Positions 8,479-16,770 of a stretch of 64,000 nucleotides of DNA are shown here, piece after piece; positions within the stretch are counted from its first letter, which is position 1, and each line of letters starts with the position of its first letter. Position numbers and translations under genes: made by a program. The notes below the pieces were generated by a model, which was not told where the DNA came from, did no database searches, and saw only the letters and a program-made list of their open reading frames with translations. Source of the DNA: an uncultured Candidatus Saccharibacteria bacterium (GTDB taxonomy: Bacteria > Patescibacteriota > Saccharimonadia > Saccharimonadales > Saccharimonadaceae); NCBI GenBank assembly GCA_937935245.1, contig CALGXX010000011.1, forward strand, positions 1-64,000. Direction: 5' to 3'.

Positions 8479-8506
8479 AACTCCGGCGTTATACCGGAGT
8501 TTTTTA
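8479..8506. terminator. Bidirectional terminator between pilin and glyA
   Basis: Stem AACTCCGG/CCGGAGTT with a 7-nt loop, flanked by A-run and T-run, so it works for both converging genes. Confidence 0.85.
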
Positions 8507-8520
8507 TGCGCGGTTCTATA

Positions 8521-9789
8521 TTAAATATCGCGTAGAGTATGGCAGAATTCTACGACTTCTTTACGGAGTTCGGCTAACTCATCGTCATTATCGCGATTAT
8601 CTATTGACTGCCTCATCCATTCCGCGATTTTTTCCATGTCGTCTTCTTTGGCACCTCGCGTCGTGACAGCTGGCGTACCTAAGCGAATGCCGCTTGGTCT
8701 AAATCTTGGTAGGGGATCGTCTGGAATTGCATTAGCATTCAGTGTCAGACCGATTTTATCCATGGCGATTTCCGCTTCCTTGCCATCAATACCGAAGCTG
8801 CTGTGAATATCTGCCAGAATCAAATGGTTGCTAGTGCCGCCAGTTACCAGCTTAAAGCCGCGTTTTTGCAATTCTTCCGCCAGTCTTTTTGCATTTTTGA
8901 CAATTTGCTCGGCGTAATCTTTGAATTCTGGCTGCAAAGCTTCACCAAACGCTACAGCTTTTGCGGCGATAGTGTGCATGTGCGGTCCGCCTTGTGTACC
9001 AGGGAATACCGCTCGATCAATCAACGTAGGCAAATTCTCGAGAGTTTTTTCTGGTTTTTTCAATGGATTGCCAACTATTCCTCGACTAAGAATCAACCCG
9101 CCTCGTGGTCCACGTAGAGTTTTATGAGTTGTTGTGGTAATTACATGAAAGCCATAGTCGAACGGGTTTTTGGCAACGCCACTAACGATTAGTCCCGCGA
9201 TGTGGCTCATATCCGCCATTAGCATAGCGCCGACCTCATTGCCAATTTCGGCAAATTTTTCATAATCTAGCTCTCGTGGATATGCCGAAAATCCCGCCAA
9301 AATTATCTTTGGTTTGTGTTTTAAGGCCAATTGACGAATTTCTTCATAGTCAATTTCGCCAGTGTCGATATTTTTTATACCATAGCGAATGAAGTTGTAC
9401 TCTCTGGCGCTACGAGTAACCGGGGCTCCGTGTGTAAGATGTCCGCCGTGAGCCAAATCCATGGCCAGAATAGTATCGCCAGGCTCGCACCAAGCGTAAT
9501 AAACTGCCTCATTGGCTTGCGCGCCAGAATGTGGCTGGACATTGGCATGATCTGCTTTGAAAAGTTTTTTAGCGCGGTCAATTGCCAGCTGCTCGACTTG
9601 ATCAGTGTTTTCTTGTCCGCCGTAATAACGTCGACCAGGGTAGCCTTCTGAATATTTATTAGTGAAAACGCTACCGAGCGCCTGAAGCACATCTGATGAA
9701 ACGTAATTCTCGCTAGGAATTAGTTCCAGACCATCCGTTTGGCGCTTTTTTTCTGCTTTTATAAGTTCTTCAATTTTCTTGTCTTTCAT
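8521..9789 (-). CDS. glyA: Serine hydroxymethyltransferase
   Basis: PLP enzyme interconverting serine and glycine with transfer of the one-carbon unit to tetrahydrofolate; it pairs with FolD at 14174. The protein has 422 residues, normal for the family. It shows the SENY motif near the N-terminus, GGHLTHG, and [14 protein letters not shown] with the PLP-binding Lys. The start at 9789 is chosen over 9837 because GGAGG lies 9 nt upstream. Promoter -10 TGA-TATAAT is at 9812-9817 on the minus strand, giving a short leader. It is divergent from the HTH-MurA gene and shares its palindromic control region. Confidence 0.95.
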   Translation of the reverse strand: MKDKKIEELIKAEKKRQTDGLELIPSENYVSSDVLQALGSVFTNKYSEGYPGRRYYGGQENTDQVEQLAIDRAKKLFKADHANVQPHSGAQANEAVYYAWCEPGDTILAMDLAHGGHLTHGAPVTRSAREYNFIRYGIKNIDTGEIDYEEIRQLALKHKPKIILAGFSAYPRELDYEKFAEIGNEVGAMLMADMSHIAGLIVSGVAKNPFDYGFHVITTTTHKTLRGPRGGLILSRGIVGNPLKKPEKTLENLPTLIDRAVFPGTQGGPHMHTIAAKAVAFGEALQPEFKDYAEQIVKNAKRLAEELQKRGFKLVTGGTSNHLILADIHSSFGIDGKEAEIAMDKIGLTLNANAIPDDPLPRFRPSGIRLGTPAVTTRGAKEDDMEKIAEWMRQSIDNRDNDDELAELRKEVVEFCHTLRDI

Positions 9790-9811
9790 GACTAAACCTC
9801 CATTAATACTT

Positions 9812-9817
9812 ATTATA
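9812..9817 (-). promoter_or_regulatory. -10 box of glyA
   Basis: TGA-TATAAT on the minus strand; it contains a copy of the TATATCA half-site found in the nearby palindrome. Confidence 0.55.
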
Positions 9818-9829
9818 TCATTGCTTATA

Positions 9830-9847
9830 TATATCATTAGTGATATA
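9830..9847. promoter_or_regulatory. Palindromic operator candidate between glyA and HTH-murA
   Basis: Perfect inverted repeat TATATCA-TTAG-TGATATA overlapping the -10 box of the HTH-MurA gene. A further half-site (TATATCA, 9814-9820) covers the glyA -10. The adjacent gene encodes an XRE-type DNA-binding domain, so autoregulation is the natural reading. Confidence 0.5.
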
Positions 9848-9849
9848 AT
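9844..9849 (+). promoter_or_regulatory. -10 box of HTH-murA
   Basis: TGA-TATAAT with 6 nt to the ATG at 9856; predicts a leaderless mRNA. The box lies inside the palindrome. Confidence 0.6.
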
Positions 9850-9855
9850 TTACAC

Positions 9856-11379
9856 ATGATAAAAGACAAGTATCTTCAAAAAATCGGCAATTTAATCGCT
9901 GAAAATCGTCAAAAACAAGGTTTGACACAGACGCAATTAGCTGAGGCGATTGGCACGTCGCAAAGTGCTATTAATCGCATTGAAAACGGGGGTCAGAATA
10001 TTAGTATTGAGATGATTGCTCGAATTAGTGAAGTGCTTAATAACAATATTGTGACTGTAAATCATTCCGGAAAAATGAATTTTAAGGTAACTGGCGGCAA
10101 AAAATTGTCTGGTGAGATACAAGTTAAGACTAGTAAAAACGCTGCAGTGGGTCTTCTCTGTGCAAGTTTGTTGAATAAGGGGAAGACGACGCTTAGGAAA
10201 GTGGCGCGAATTGAGGAGGTCAACCGAATTATCGAGGTTCTGAACTCGATTGGCGTTAAAACTCGCTGGTTGGACGGTAGTGATCTTGAGATTGTGCCGC
10301 CAGCGCGCTTGAAGCTTGAAGATATGGATATTACTGCAGCGAAGAGAACTAGGACGGTAATTATGTTCCTTGGTCCGCTACTGCATCAATATGACGATTT
10401 CAAATTGCCGTTTGCTGGTGGCTGTAATTTAGGGAAGCGCACAGTTGAGCCGCATCTTAGTGGCTTGAGACATTTTGGAATGAACGTCACGGCGGAGACT
10501 GATTATTATCACGCAAAAACTGATGTCAATTCTGGCGATCGAACGATTTTGCTGACGGAGCGTGGCGATACGGTGACGGAAAATATCATTATGGCTGCTG
10601 CGTTGTCGCCAAACACTACAATCATCCGCAATGCTAGCCCAAATTACATGGTCCAGGACGTCTGTTTCTTCCTGAAAAAGTTGGGCGTGAAAATTGAGGG
10701 AATTGGTACGACGACCTTGAAAATTACGGGCCGTAAACGCATTAGTAAAAATCTGGACTATTATCCGAGCGAAGATCCGATTGAAGCGATGAGCTTTATT
10801 GCAGCAGCTGCAGTGACGGATTCGGAAATTACTGTTCGTCGTGCGCCGATTGAATTCTTGGAGATTGAACTGGCGACATTGGCGGAAATGGGTCTTAAGT
10901 TTGAACTCAGCAAGGAATATTTTGCTAATAATGGACAAACTCGTTTGGTTGATATTAAATTGCAGCGTTCCAAACTCCAGGCAGCAAAGGATAAACTTCA
11001 CGCCTTGCCGTTTCCTGGAATCAATATGGACAATTTGCCGTTTTTGGGACTTATCGCGACGGTGGCTGAGGGGCGCACGTTGGTTCACGACTGGAGTTAC
11101 GAAAACCGAGCAATTTACTTTACAGAGCTGAGTAAGCTGAATGCACAAATTGAGCTGGTTGATCCGCATCGTGTTTATATCACCGGTCCGACAAGATGGA
11201 AGCCAGCCGACGTTGTTGCTCCGCCAGCGCTTCGTCCATCTGTTGTGATACTTTTGGCAATGCTTGCTGCTCCAGGTGTATCGATTCTGCGCGATGTATA
11301 TTCGATTAATCGCGGATACGAGGAATTGGCGGCGCGCTTAAATTCGCTAGGTGCTGATATTGAAGTGATTATTGAATAG
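9856..11379 (+). CDS. murA: UDP-GlcNAc 1-carboxyvinyltransferase fused to an N-terminal XRE-type HTH
   Basis: A 507-residue protein. Residues about 8-65 are an HTH_XRE domain (LTQTQLAEAIGTSQSAINRI). From about residue 74 on it is a full EPSP-synthase-fold MurA, which transfers enolpyruvate to UDP-GlcNAc, the first committed step of peptidoglycan. Catalytic residues are kept: K94-N95 in the SKNAA motif, C190 in GGCNLGKR with Arg five residues later, and D392 in INMDNLPF at the position of the E. coli Asp305. Leaderless start; the -10 lies in a palindrome that the HTH domain may bind. The fusion is directly visible; the regulatory role is inferred. C190 predicts fosfomycin sensitivity of the enzyme. 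Confidence 0.92.
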   Translation: MIKDKYLQKIGNLIAENRQKQGLTQTQLAEAIGTSQSAINRIENGGQNISIEMIARISEVLNNNIVTVNHSGKMNFKVTGGKKLSGEIQVKTSKNAAVGLLCASLLNKGKTTLRKVARIEEVNRIIEVLNSIGVKTRWLDGSDLEIVPPARLKLEDMDITAAKRTRTVIMFLGPLLHQYDDFKLPFAGGCNLGKRTVEPHLSGLRHFGMNVTAETDYYHAKTDVNSGDRTILLTERGDTVTENIIMAAALSPNTTIIRNASPNYMVQDVCFFLKKLGVKIEGIGTTTLKITGRKRISKNLDYYPSEDPIEAMSFIAAAAVTDSEITVRRAPIEFLEIELATLAEMGLKFELSKEYFANNGQTRLVDIKLQRSKLQAAKDKLHALPFPGINMDNLPFLGLIATVAEGRTLVHDWSYENRAIYFTELSKLNAQIELVDPHRVYITGPTRWKPADVVAPPALRPSVVILLAMLAAPGVSILRDVYSINRGYEELAARLNSLGADIEVIIE

Positions 11380-13174
11380 GAATTCGCTTGATCTGCGGTT
11401 CTTTTTTAGGCTGGATTTGCGGTTTTGGAAAAATAAATTTGAGATAATCTTTCATCATTCGGGCGCCAGAAATAATTGGCAAATAGTTGCTTAATTGGTG
11501 GCGGATATGCTTTTCTAACAATTGGTCATTTTTCAAAATAGCGGCAGCTTTATGCATGTTGACGTACAGAGATGAAACTTCAGCTTCGTAGTTTCTCCCG
11601 GTAACCTCGAGGCAGGCGATTGGCTGGATATCGGCAACTCCGCCGTCACTAGTGGAGATGAGGAGTTTCAAATTGGCGATGTCTTTTTCCCACGACGTGC
11701 CGCACGCTTCTAATCCGACAATAGGAATATTTATCGAGGCGTCTGAACCGATTGCTAATGCTCGCCCCAACTCTTCGTCATAATCTTGTATGTAATGAAC
11801 ACGATCCTTGAGGACTGGATCGTTATCAATCAATTTTAATACCTCGAGCAATTTTTGATACATCGTCACGTCGCCTTGATGAACTTTTCCTGTCAGAATA
11901 TAATGCGCGTTGTGGCTGATGAGAATTTGACGCAATGAATCTGGGTTTTCAAACGGCATATAAGGTCGTTTGTAGTTAGCAAATCTTCGCTTGAAGTCGA
12001 ATAATATTGCGTTTTCTGGGATTTGTATGGATTTTCCGTATTGATCTTGGCGATTTAATAGGACTTTATTTAATTCCTTTCGACCGAGTTTTTTCAAATA
12101 TCTCAAATCCGCACTACCCAGCGAGTTTAATTTTTCAGAAAAATTATTTGTGGGCAATCCAAATTTATCGATAATTCCGTGGTCGCGATATGCTTGCAAA
12201 GTTTCAGGTAGCACCCACGTTTCAAGATCTATTCCATTAGTAATGGCTTGAAATTTGACTTTGTCGTTGTTACGGTCGCGGAAATTTGCCACGCGGGCAT
12301 GTAGTTTACTTACACCATTCTTCGCTTCAGTAAGTTCAATTGCCAAAAGATTCGGCCTCAATCTGTCATTACGGAATTGCTCCATTAGCCAGCAACGTAC
12401 AGCATTACTTTTTATATTTGGCAGAACTAATTTTTCAAATTGCGAACGATGAAATTCCGGTTCGGCCGCTTGAAGAAGTGTGTGGTTTGTGTAAAGTGTG
12501 TGTTTGCGAACGTAAACGATGGCCTCGTATAAATTCATTCCGTTAGCGCACAGTTCGTCTAGTCGTGCCAATGCGGCAAAAATTGTTGCGGTCTCATTAA
12601 GTTGAATAACAGCCGGTTTAATGCCGAGGAGTTTTAATGCTTTATAGCCGCCAAAACCTAGCGCTACTTCTTGGTATAGTCTATGATCGCCAGATCCGTC
12701 GCCTTCGTACAATTGTCCAAAGTTCGGTTCTGAAATTGTAACAAATTGCGTTGAACCGAGCGTCTTCTTGAAAATGCTTAAGCTTGCATCTGGGAATCCG
12801 TTTGAACTTACGAAAACTTCGTCAATATATTCAAATCCGTAATCTTGAGGTGAAACGGATTCCGAAAACTCTTCTTGCGCGAGGTCGGTGATTTTCTGGT
12901 GTGATTCGCTACGATAAAACGGTGTCACCACTACGAATGGAACTTCCAATTTTTCAGCTACACGTCGCGTGTCCGCCGCCAAAACTCCAAGTCCGCCGCC
13001 GCCTTTAATGCCATTGGACTTATCATAAATTTCCATTGTCCAGTAGACATATGGTCGGTTTTCAGACAGTTGGTGCGTTAAGCTGCTTCGTTCAATTACA
13101 TCATAAAATTCGGACGCATCTTCAATATCATGCGGCTGGTATTTTGGCTTTTCTGTATAAATATATGGATCCAT
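11369..13174 (-). CDS. Alpha-glucan (glycogen/maltodextrin) phosphorylase, GT35 family
   Basis: A 601-residue PLP enzyme that releases glucose-1-phosphate from alpha-glucans. It shows GGGGLGVLAAD near the N-terminus, a NETATIF segment matching the NEGHSAF region, LYTNHT, TNGIDLETW matching TNGV.xxW, and near the C-terminus EACGTSWEK, where Lys falls at the PLP-lysine position of EASGTSGMK. The length fits the short form. Sequence around the PLP site is divergent (TSWEKDIAN against TSGMKAAMN), so the exact substrate is uncertain. It converges on murA with an 11-nt overlap and has no terminator between. Start ATG follows AAAGGG. Confidence 0.72.
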   Translation of the reverse strand: MDPYIYTEKPKYQPHDIEDASEFYDVIERSSLTHQLSENRPYVYWTMEIYDKSNGIKGGGGLGVLAADTRRVAEKLEVPFVVVTPFYRSESHQKITDLAQEEFSESVSPQDYGFEYIDEVFVSSNGFPDASLSIFKKTLGSTQFVTISEPNFGQLYEGDGSGDHRLYQEVALGFGGYKALKLLGIKPAVIQLNETATIFAALARLDELCANGMNLYEAIVYVRKHTLYTNHTLLQAAEPEFHRSQFEKLVLPNIKSNAVRCWLMEQFRNDRLRPNLLAIELTEAKNGVSKLHARVANFRDRNNDKVKFQAITNGIDLETWVLPETLQAYRDHGIIDKFGLPTNNFSEKLNSLGSADLRYLKKLGRKELNKVLLNRQDQYGKSIQIPENAILFDFKRRFANYKRPYMPFENPDSLRQILISHNAHYILTGKVHQGDVTMYQKLLEVLKLIDNDPVLKDRVHYIQDYDEELGRALAIGSDASINIPIVGLEACGTSWEKDIANLKLLISTSDGGVADIQPIACLEVTGRNYEAEVSSLYVNMHKAAAILKNDQLLEKHIRHQLSNYLPIISGARMMKDYLKFIFPKPQIQPKKEPQIKRIPIQ

Positions 13175-13206
13175 TGATGCCCTTTATGGATTGAAATTGT
13201 CTAACT

Positions 13207-13281
13207 TGGTGCGGGTGGGGAGAATCGAACTCCCATCTCAAGTTTGGAAAACTTGCATACTAACCGCTGTACTACACCCGC
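13207..13281 (-). tRNA. tRNA-Gly(TCC)
   Basis: 75 nt with encoded CCA. Anticodon arm CAAGT-TTTCCAA-ACTTG gives TCC. The acceptor stem GCGGGTG/CACCCGC is perfect. Confidence 0.95.
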
Positions 13282-13310
13282 AAGCTTTTACTATTGTAGC
13301 AGAAAGATGC

Positions 13311-13316
13311 TATAAT
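13311..13316 (+). promoter_or_regulatory. -10 box of tRNA-Arg(TCT)
   Basis: TGC-TATAAT, 8 nt before the mature 5' end. Confidence 0.55.
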
Positions 13317-13324
13317 GTGAATAC

Positions 13325-13401
13325 GCCCTGATAGCTCAGTTGGATAGAGCAGGAGACTTCTAAGCTCAAGGTCGTAGGTTCGAATCCTACTCGGGGCGCC
13401 A
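13325..13401 (+). tRNA. tRNA-Arg(TCT) with a weakened anticodon stem
   Basis: 77 nt with encoded CCA and discriminator G. The anticodon loop CTTCTAA gives TCT. Acceptor, D and T stems pair well, but the anticodon stem GGAGA/GCTCA has purine-purine mismatches at both ends (27:43 G-A and 31:39 A-G), leaving three Watson-Crick pairs. Followed closely by a short protein gene at 13426. Confidence 0.9.
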
Positions 13402-13425
13402 TTTCATATAACTAATGGGGGATAT

Positions 13426-13824
13426 ATGGATGCGAATAAAAAACCGCAAATGACGCGGGAAATGATGATTAGATTATCTGGCTCTTTAAGAAGATCAATT
13501 GATGGTTTTAAGGCGTATGGAATGACTGGTAGATCCCTGAAAGCTAATCGTAAAGTAAATTCGGAACGTCAATATATTAAAAAATACCAATCCTCGGCAG
13601 TGGTTGGTAGAGTAAGGCAAATTGGTACAGAGATTGGTGAGATGCCTCGATTGAGGAGTGCTAATGATCATGTTGATGCTGGTTTGTCTGGCGGAAATCG
13701 ACGGGTCGATGGTTTACAAAATAATAATATTCAGTCAAGCGTGGACAATTCTCATCAATCGTTTAATGCTAATCGAACTACTTTTCGTGAACCGCCTTCT
13801 CGTGGGTATAATCCGTTTGGATAA
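13426..13824 (+). CDS. Hypothetical protein, 132 residues
   Basis: Not recognised. The first 60 residues are basic and probably helical (RLSGSLRRSIDGFKAYG); the rest is polar, rich in Asn, Ser, Gly and Arg, and looks disordered, ending in RGYNPFG. There is no signal peptide or membrane segment. Start ATG follows GGGGG by 6-7 nt. It sits between tRNA-Arg and a strong terminator and may be cotranscribed with the tRNA. Confidence 0.6.
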   Translation: MDANKKPQMTREMMIRLSGSLRRSIDGFKAYGMTGRSLKANRKVNSERQYIKKYQSSAVVGRVRQIGTEIGEMPRLRSANDHVDAGLSGGNRRVDGLQNNNIQSSVDNSHQSFNANRTTFREPPSRGYNPFG

Positions 13825-13860
13825 GAAAATAACCTCACTTCAATGTGAGGTTATTTTCTT
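13823..13860. terminator. Strong bidirectional terminator
   Basis: A perfect 16-bp stem (core ATAACCTCAC/GTGAGGTTAT) with a 6-nt loop, A/T-rich at its base. It serves the 13426 gene and the opposing tRNA-Lys. Confidence 0.85.
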
Positions 13861-13936
13861 GGAGGGCCAGGAGGGGCTCGAACCCTCGACACCCTGCTTA
13901 AGAGGCAGGTGCTCTAACCAGCTGAGCTACTGGCCC
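13860..13936 (-). tRNA. tRNA-Lys(CTT)
   Basis: 77 nt with encoded CCA. Anticodon arm CCTGC-CTCTTAA-GCAGG gives CTT. The acceptor stem GGGCCAG/CTGGCCC is perfect. The discriminator base is T, whereas bacterial tRNA-Lys normally has A. Confidence 0.93.
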
Positions 13937-14021
13937 ATGATTTCATTATACAACAATCAATAAAAATGTCTACCGTTTTATTGAAAATAATTTATCGGTG
14001 TGAACAAATTGTCGTAAAACT

Positions 14022-14100
14022 TGGGGCGAATGATGGGGTTCGAACCCACGGCCTCCGGAGCCACAATCCAGCGCTCTAACCAAACTGAGCTACATCCGCC
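14022..14100 (-). tRNA. tRNA-His(GTG)
   Basis: The anticodon loop TTGTGGC gives GTG. It has the histidine hallmark of an extra encoded G at -1 facing C73, plus an encoded CCA. A TGC-TATAAT box lies upstream at 14117-14122 on the minus strand. Confidence 0.95.
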
Positions 14101-14116
14101 ATACCAAGCTTCTCAA

Positions 14117-14122
14117 ATTATA
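14117..14122 (-). promoter_or_regulatory. -10 box of tRNA-His
   Basis: TGC-TATAAT on the minus strand, 16 nt before the mature tRNA. It lies between two divergent units, with folD starting on the other strand at 14174. Confidence 0.5.
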
Positions 14123-14159
14123 GCACACACTATATCTGTACTCAAGATGGTAAAATTGC

Positions 14160-14165
14160 TATACT
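14160..14165 (+). promoter_or_regulatory. -10 box of folD
   Basis: TGC-TATACT, 8 nt before the ATG at 14174 and only 2 nt before the ATG at 14168. It favours 14174 as the start of a leaderless message. Confidence 0.5.
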
Positions 14166-14173
14166 TAATGACA

Positions 14174-14986
14174 ATGAGAGAACTAAATGGCTCAGAATTA
14201 GCTGGATTTATCAAGGAGCGCCAGGCGAAACAGGTGCGAGCTTTAAGGCAAGCTTGGCATATTAATCCTCGTTTGGCAATTGTTACTGATGTCGAAAATC
14301 CAGTTATTGAAACGTACATGCGTTTGAAACAGAGGTATGGCGCTGATATTTTGATTGACGTGGAGATTCATCGAGTCTCTGCGGGCGGCGCTTTGGAAGT
14401 GATTCAAGAATTGAACAATCGAGACGACGTTCAAGGAATAATTCTGCAATTGCCGATTAGCAATCCTGAGCAGACCGAGGAGTTACTCGAGAGTATTCGA
14501 GAGGATAAAGATGTTGACGGTCTACGCAAAAAGGCGATTTTTCAGGCGGCCACACCAACGGCTATTAGTTGGCTGCTGGCTGGATATGGCGTTGATTTGA
14601 AAAATAAAAAAGTTGCGATTGTCGGGCGAGGTCGTTTGGTCGGTGCTCCTCTCGAGAGGATGTGGCTAAAGTCTGGCGTTGATGTGACGGTTTTTGAAAA
14701 AGGTGACGATTTATCTCAATTGATAAATTACGATATTATCGTGTCGGCAACTGGAGTTCCGGGGCTGATTAAAAGCCAAATGGTCAAGGCTAAAGCGGTT
14801 GTTGTTGACGCGGGAACTGCTTCGGAAAATGGAAAAATTGTTGGCGACGTATCCGAAGAGGCACGTCAGCGTAATGATGTAATTATTACACCAAAAAAAG
14901 GTGGTGTTGGTCCGTTAACAGTCTCTGCGTTGTTTGATAATGTGATTACGGCTTGTCTAAAAATTGCGAATCAATCAAAAAACTAA
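14174..14986 (+). CDS. folD: Methylenetetrahydrofolate dehydrogenase/cyclohydrolase FolD
   Basis: A 270-residue bifunctional NADP enzyme converting methylene-THF to formyl-THF, linked to GlyA. It shows ETYMRLKQRYG with the catalytic Tyr and Lys, GIILQLPIS, DKDVDGL, the Rossmann motif GRGRLVGAPL and GGVGPLTVSAL. The usual PCTP motif is replaced by ATPTAISW. The start at 14174 follows the -10 box; 14168 is an alternative and the longer upstream frame overlaps tRNA-His. The 3' end overlaps the converging response regulator by 4 nt. Confidence 0.92.
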   Translation: MRELNGSELAGFIKERQAKQVRALRQAWHINPRLAIVTDVENPVIETYMRLKQRYGADILIDVEIHRVSAGGALEVIQELNNRDDVQGIILQLPISNPEQTEELLESIREDKDVDGLRKKAIFQAATPTAISWLLAGYGVDLKNKKVAIVGRGRLVGAPLERMWLKSGVDVTVFEKGDDLSQLINYDIIVSATGVPGLIKSQMVKAKAVVVDAGTASENGKIVGDVSEEARQRNDVIITPKKGGVGPLTVSALFDNVITACLKIANQSKN

Positions 14987-15354
14987 GCGGCTTTTATGGC
15001 AGTCTTGACCTGCTCGACAACTTGGCGTGGCGTGAGATTTGCTTTTACGATATAGCTATGAATTCCTAATTTCTTTAAATCGTGCGGGGCTTCTTCTTCA
15101 CCGAGGTTGGTAAGGACGATAACGGGAATAGTTTTTCCCCAATCTTTAGACCTAATTCGCTTTAAAGCTTCCGCGCCGTCCATTTCCGGCATTTGTAAAT
15201 CTAGCAAAATAATATCTGGCTGAAACTTTTCGACTACTTCTATGCCAATTTGTCCGTTGGCAGCCAAGCGAACGTCAAACCCGTCCGATTCGAACTTCAT
15301 TCGGTACATCTGGCTGATGGTTGGGTCGTCTTCAATGATAGCGATTTTTATCAT
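14983..15354 (-). CDS. Single-domain response regulator (CheY-like)
   Basis: A 123-residue receiver domain with no output domain. Acidic pair EDD at residues 8-10, phospho-acceptor D52 in LLDLQMPEMDG, Thr in VLTN and Lys in IVKAN are all present. It would pass phosphate or bind a partner protein rather than DNA. The only kinase nearby is the 7TM histidine kinase at 16771, a likely partner though not in the same operon. The start lies 6 nt after a TGA-TATACT box (15361-15366, minus), predicting a leaderless mRNA. Confidence 0.9.
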   Translation of the reverse strand: MIKIAIIEDDPTISQMYRMKFESDGFDVRLAANGQIGIEVVEKFQPDIILLDLQMPEMDGAEALKRIRSKDWGKTIPVIVLTNLGEEEAPHDLKKLGIHSYIVKANLTPRQVVEQVKTAIKAA

Positions 15355-15360
15355 GCTCTA

Positions 15361-15366
15361 AGTATA
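15361..15366 (-). promoter_or_regulatory. -10 box of the response regulator
   Basis: TGA-TATACT on the minus strand, 6 nt before the start codon. Confidence 0.5.
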
Positions 15367-15381
15367 TCATATAAACTATGT

Positions 15382-15387
15382 TATAAT
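15382..15387 (+). promoter_or_regulatory. -10 box of the methyltransferase
   Basis: TGT-TATAAT with 7 nt to the ATG at 15395; predicts a leaderless mRNA. Confidence 0.55.
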
Positions 15388-15394
15388 TTTTGGC

Positions 15395-16744
15395 ATGGAA
15401 AACTTTAGGAACGAACGGTGTATTGCAGAAGCAGGTGATTTTCTTAATGGAGTTGATCATGAAGCTAATGAAAAATTAAATAAGGAAATTGCGGATCTTA
15501 GGAGTGAGGGATGCAGGGTTAAAATTGGAGAAAAGATCGACCCCGCATATAATAATCCGGATAAAATTCAGGACATATACAATTATCTGGAACGAGGCGG
15601 AGCAGAATTAAAGGATGTTCGTAAAGATATTATCCATATAAATTTGGCGGCGGTAGCACTTGCGAGTGTCCTAGAAAAGATTCCTTTTGTAAGAGAAAAT
15701 AAATGGAGTAATATTGTAGATGCTTATCTGGAGTTTTTCCGCGATGAGTTATTGTATGGCGAATATCAAACTGCTTCGCGGCCGTGGCATAATCAGCGAG
15801 GTTCCGCACTGACATTTTTGACAATTTCTGAAGCTTATAGATTAAGAGTTTCTCGCAAAAATGGCGAACTATTATCAGAAGGTAAATATCCGACCATGGG
15901 TGGTCCGCTGGATAAGTCGGTATTTGATGAGAAGATTAATGGTTTGCCGCTGAAGGAAGTTATGGTTCAAGATAAAATCAACAACGGCGTAGATAAAGCG
16001 ACGGCTATTGAAGAAGTAGAGAAGAGAATTAGTGACGTCCGAGAGTTTATCCAGGCGCCGGTGACTGAGAAGTTTTCTAACGTCATTCGGCATTGCGCGG
16101 ATTCGCTTGGTATTCGTGAGCGAGTGGAAACGGTGAACGGCCTATCAATTGATCATTTAAAGAAAGTGGCAGAAAAAGAGAACCGTTCAATTGACGATAT
16201 GTTGGTGATGAGTTTTGGTTGCGGAACAGGACTGGCGACTTTGAAGATGTTGAAAAAACTTAAGGACGAAACGGGTGAGGCGCCAACGGTTATCTTGCTA
16301 GATCAGGATCCGTTGTCTTTGGCAGCGGCGCAAAGCTTGGCGAAGAAATGGAATTTGGAAGATAAGATTGAAATTCATTGCGAGCGATTATTCAGTAAGC
16401 TCGGTAAGCCCCTGAGTTTGGAGGGAGTTTTGAGCAATCGTAAACTGGATATTGCGGAAGATTCTGGCTTGCGAGAATATCTGCCAGACGGCGTTTATAA
16501 ACAATTGACACGAGAATCATTGAAGTTTTTACGAACCGGCGGACTAATGATCACTGGCAATATGAACGTAAATCGCCCACAAAAAGAATTTTTGCATGGA
16601 CTAATGGGGTGGGTTCCAAAAGTTAGGATGCGCTCAATTAAAGAAGGCTTTAAATTGCTCCAAAAATCTGGCATACCAAAAGAATCTATTGAAGCTACGG
16701 TTACTGCGAGCGGCGTTTACACAGTTTTTGCGATTGAAAAGTAG
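15395..16744 (+). CDS. Class I SAM-dependent methyltransferase-like protein
   Basis: A 449-residue protein. The C-terminal half has a Rossmann methyltransferase core: motif I MSFGCGTGLATLKML near residue 270, ILLDQDPLSLAAA with the acidic residue that binds the SAM ribose, and a late RTGGLMITGNM strand. The N-terminal 250 residues are helical, charged and not recognised. The substrate is unknown. It lies between a divergent response regulator and the histidine kinase, perhaps in one sensory region. Leaderless start. Confidence 0.7.
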   Translation: MENFRNERCIAEAGDFLNGVDHEANEKLNKEIADLRSEGCRVKIGEKIDPAYNNPDKIQDIYNYLERGGAELKDVRKDIIHINLAAVALASVLEKIPFVRENKWSNIVDAYLEFFRDELLYGEYQTASRPWHNQRGSALTFLTISEAYRLRVSRKNGELLSEGKYPTMGGPLDKSVFDEKINGLPLKEVMVQDKINNGVDKATAIEEVEKRISDVREFIQAPVTEKFSNVIRHCADSLGIRERVETVNGLSIDHLKKVAEKENRSIDDMLVMSFGCGTGLATLKMLKKLKDETGEAPTVILLDQDPLSLAAAQSLAKKWNLEDKIEIHCERLFSKLGKPLSLEGVLSNRKLDIAEDSGLREYLPDGVYKQLTRESLKFLRTGGLMITGNMNVNRPQKEFLHGLMGWVPKVRMRSIKEGFKLLQKSGIPKESIEATVTASGVYTVFAIEK

Positions 16745-16754
16745 AATAAAATGC

Positions 16755-16760
16755 TATAAT
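16755..16760 (+). promoter_or_regulatory. -10 box of the histidine kinase
   Basis: TGC-TATAAT, 10 nt before the ATG at 16771. The box lies within a small ATGC...GCAT inverted repeat. Confidence 0.5.
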
Positions 16761-16770
16761 AAGCATTAGT

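Noticed and set aside
10429..11169. Long 246-codon frame antisense to murA
   Set aside because: It is a shadow of the murA codons with no family resemblance, promoter or RBS; murA motifs occupy the region.
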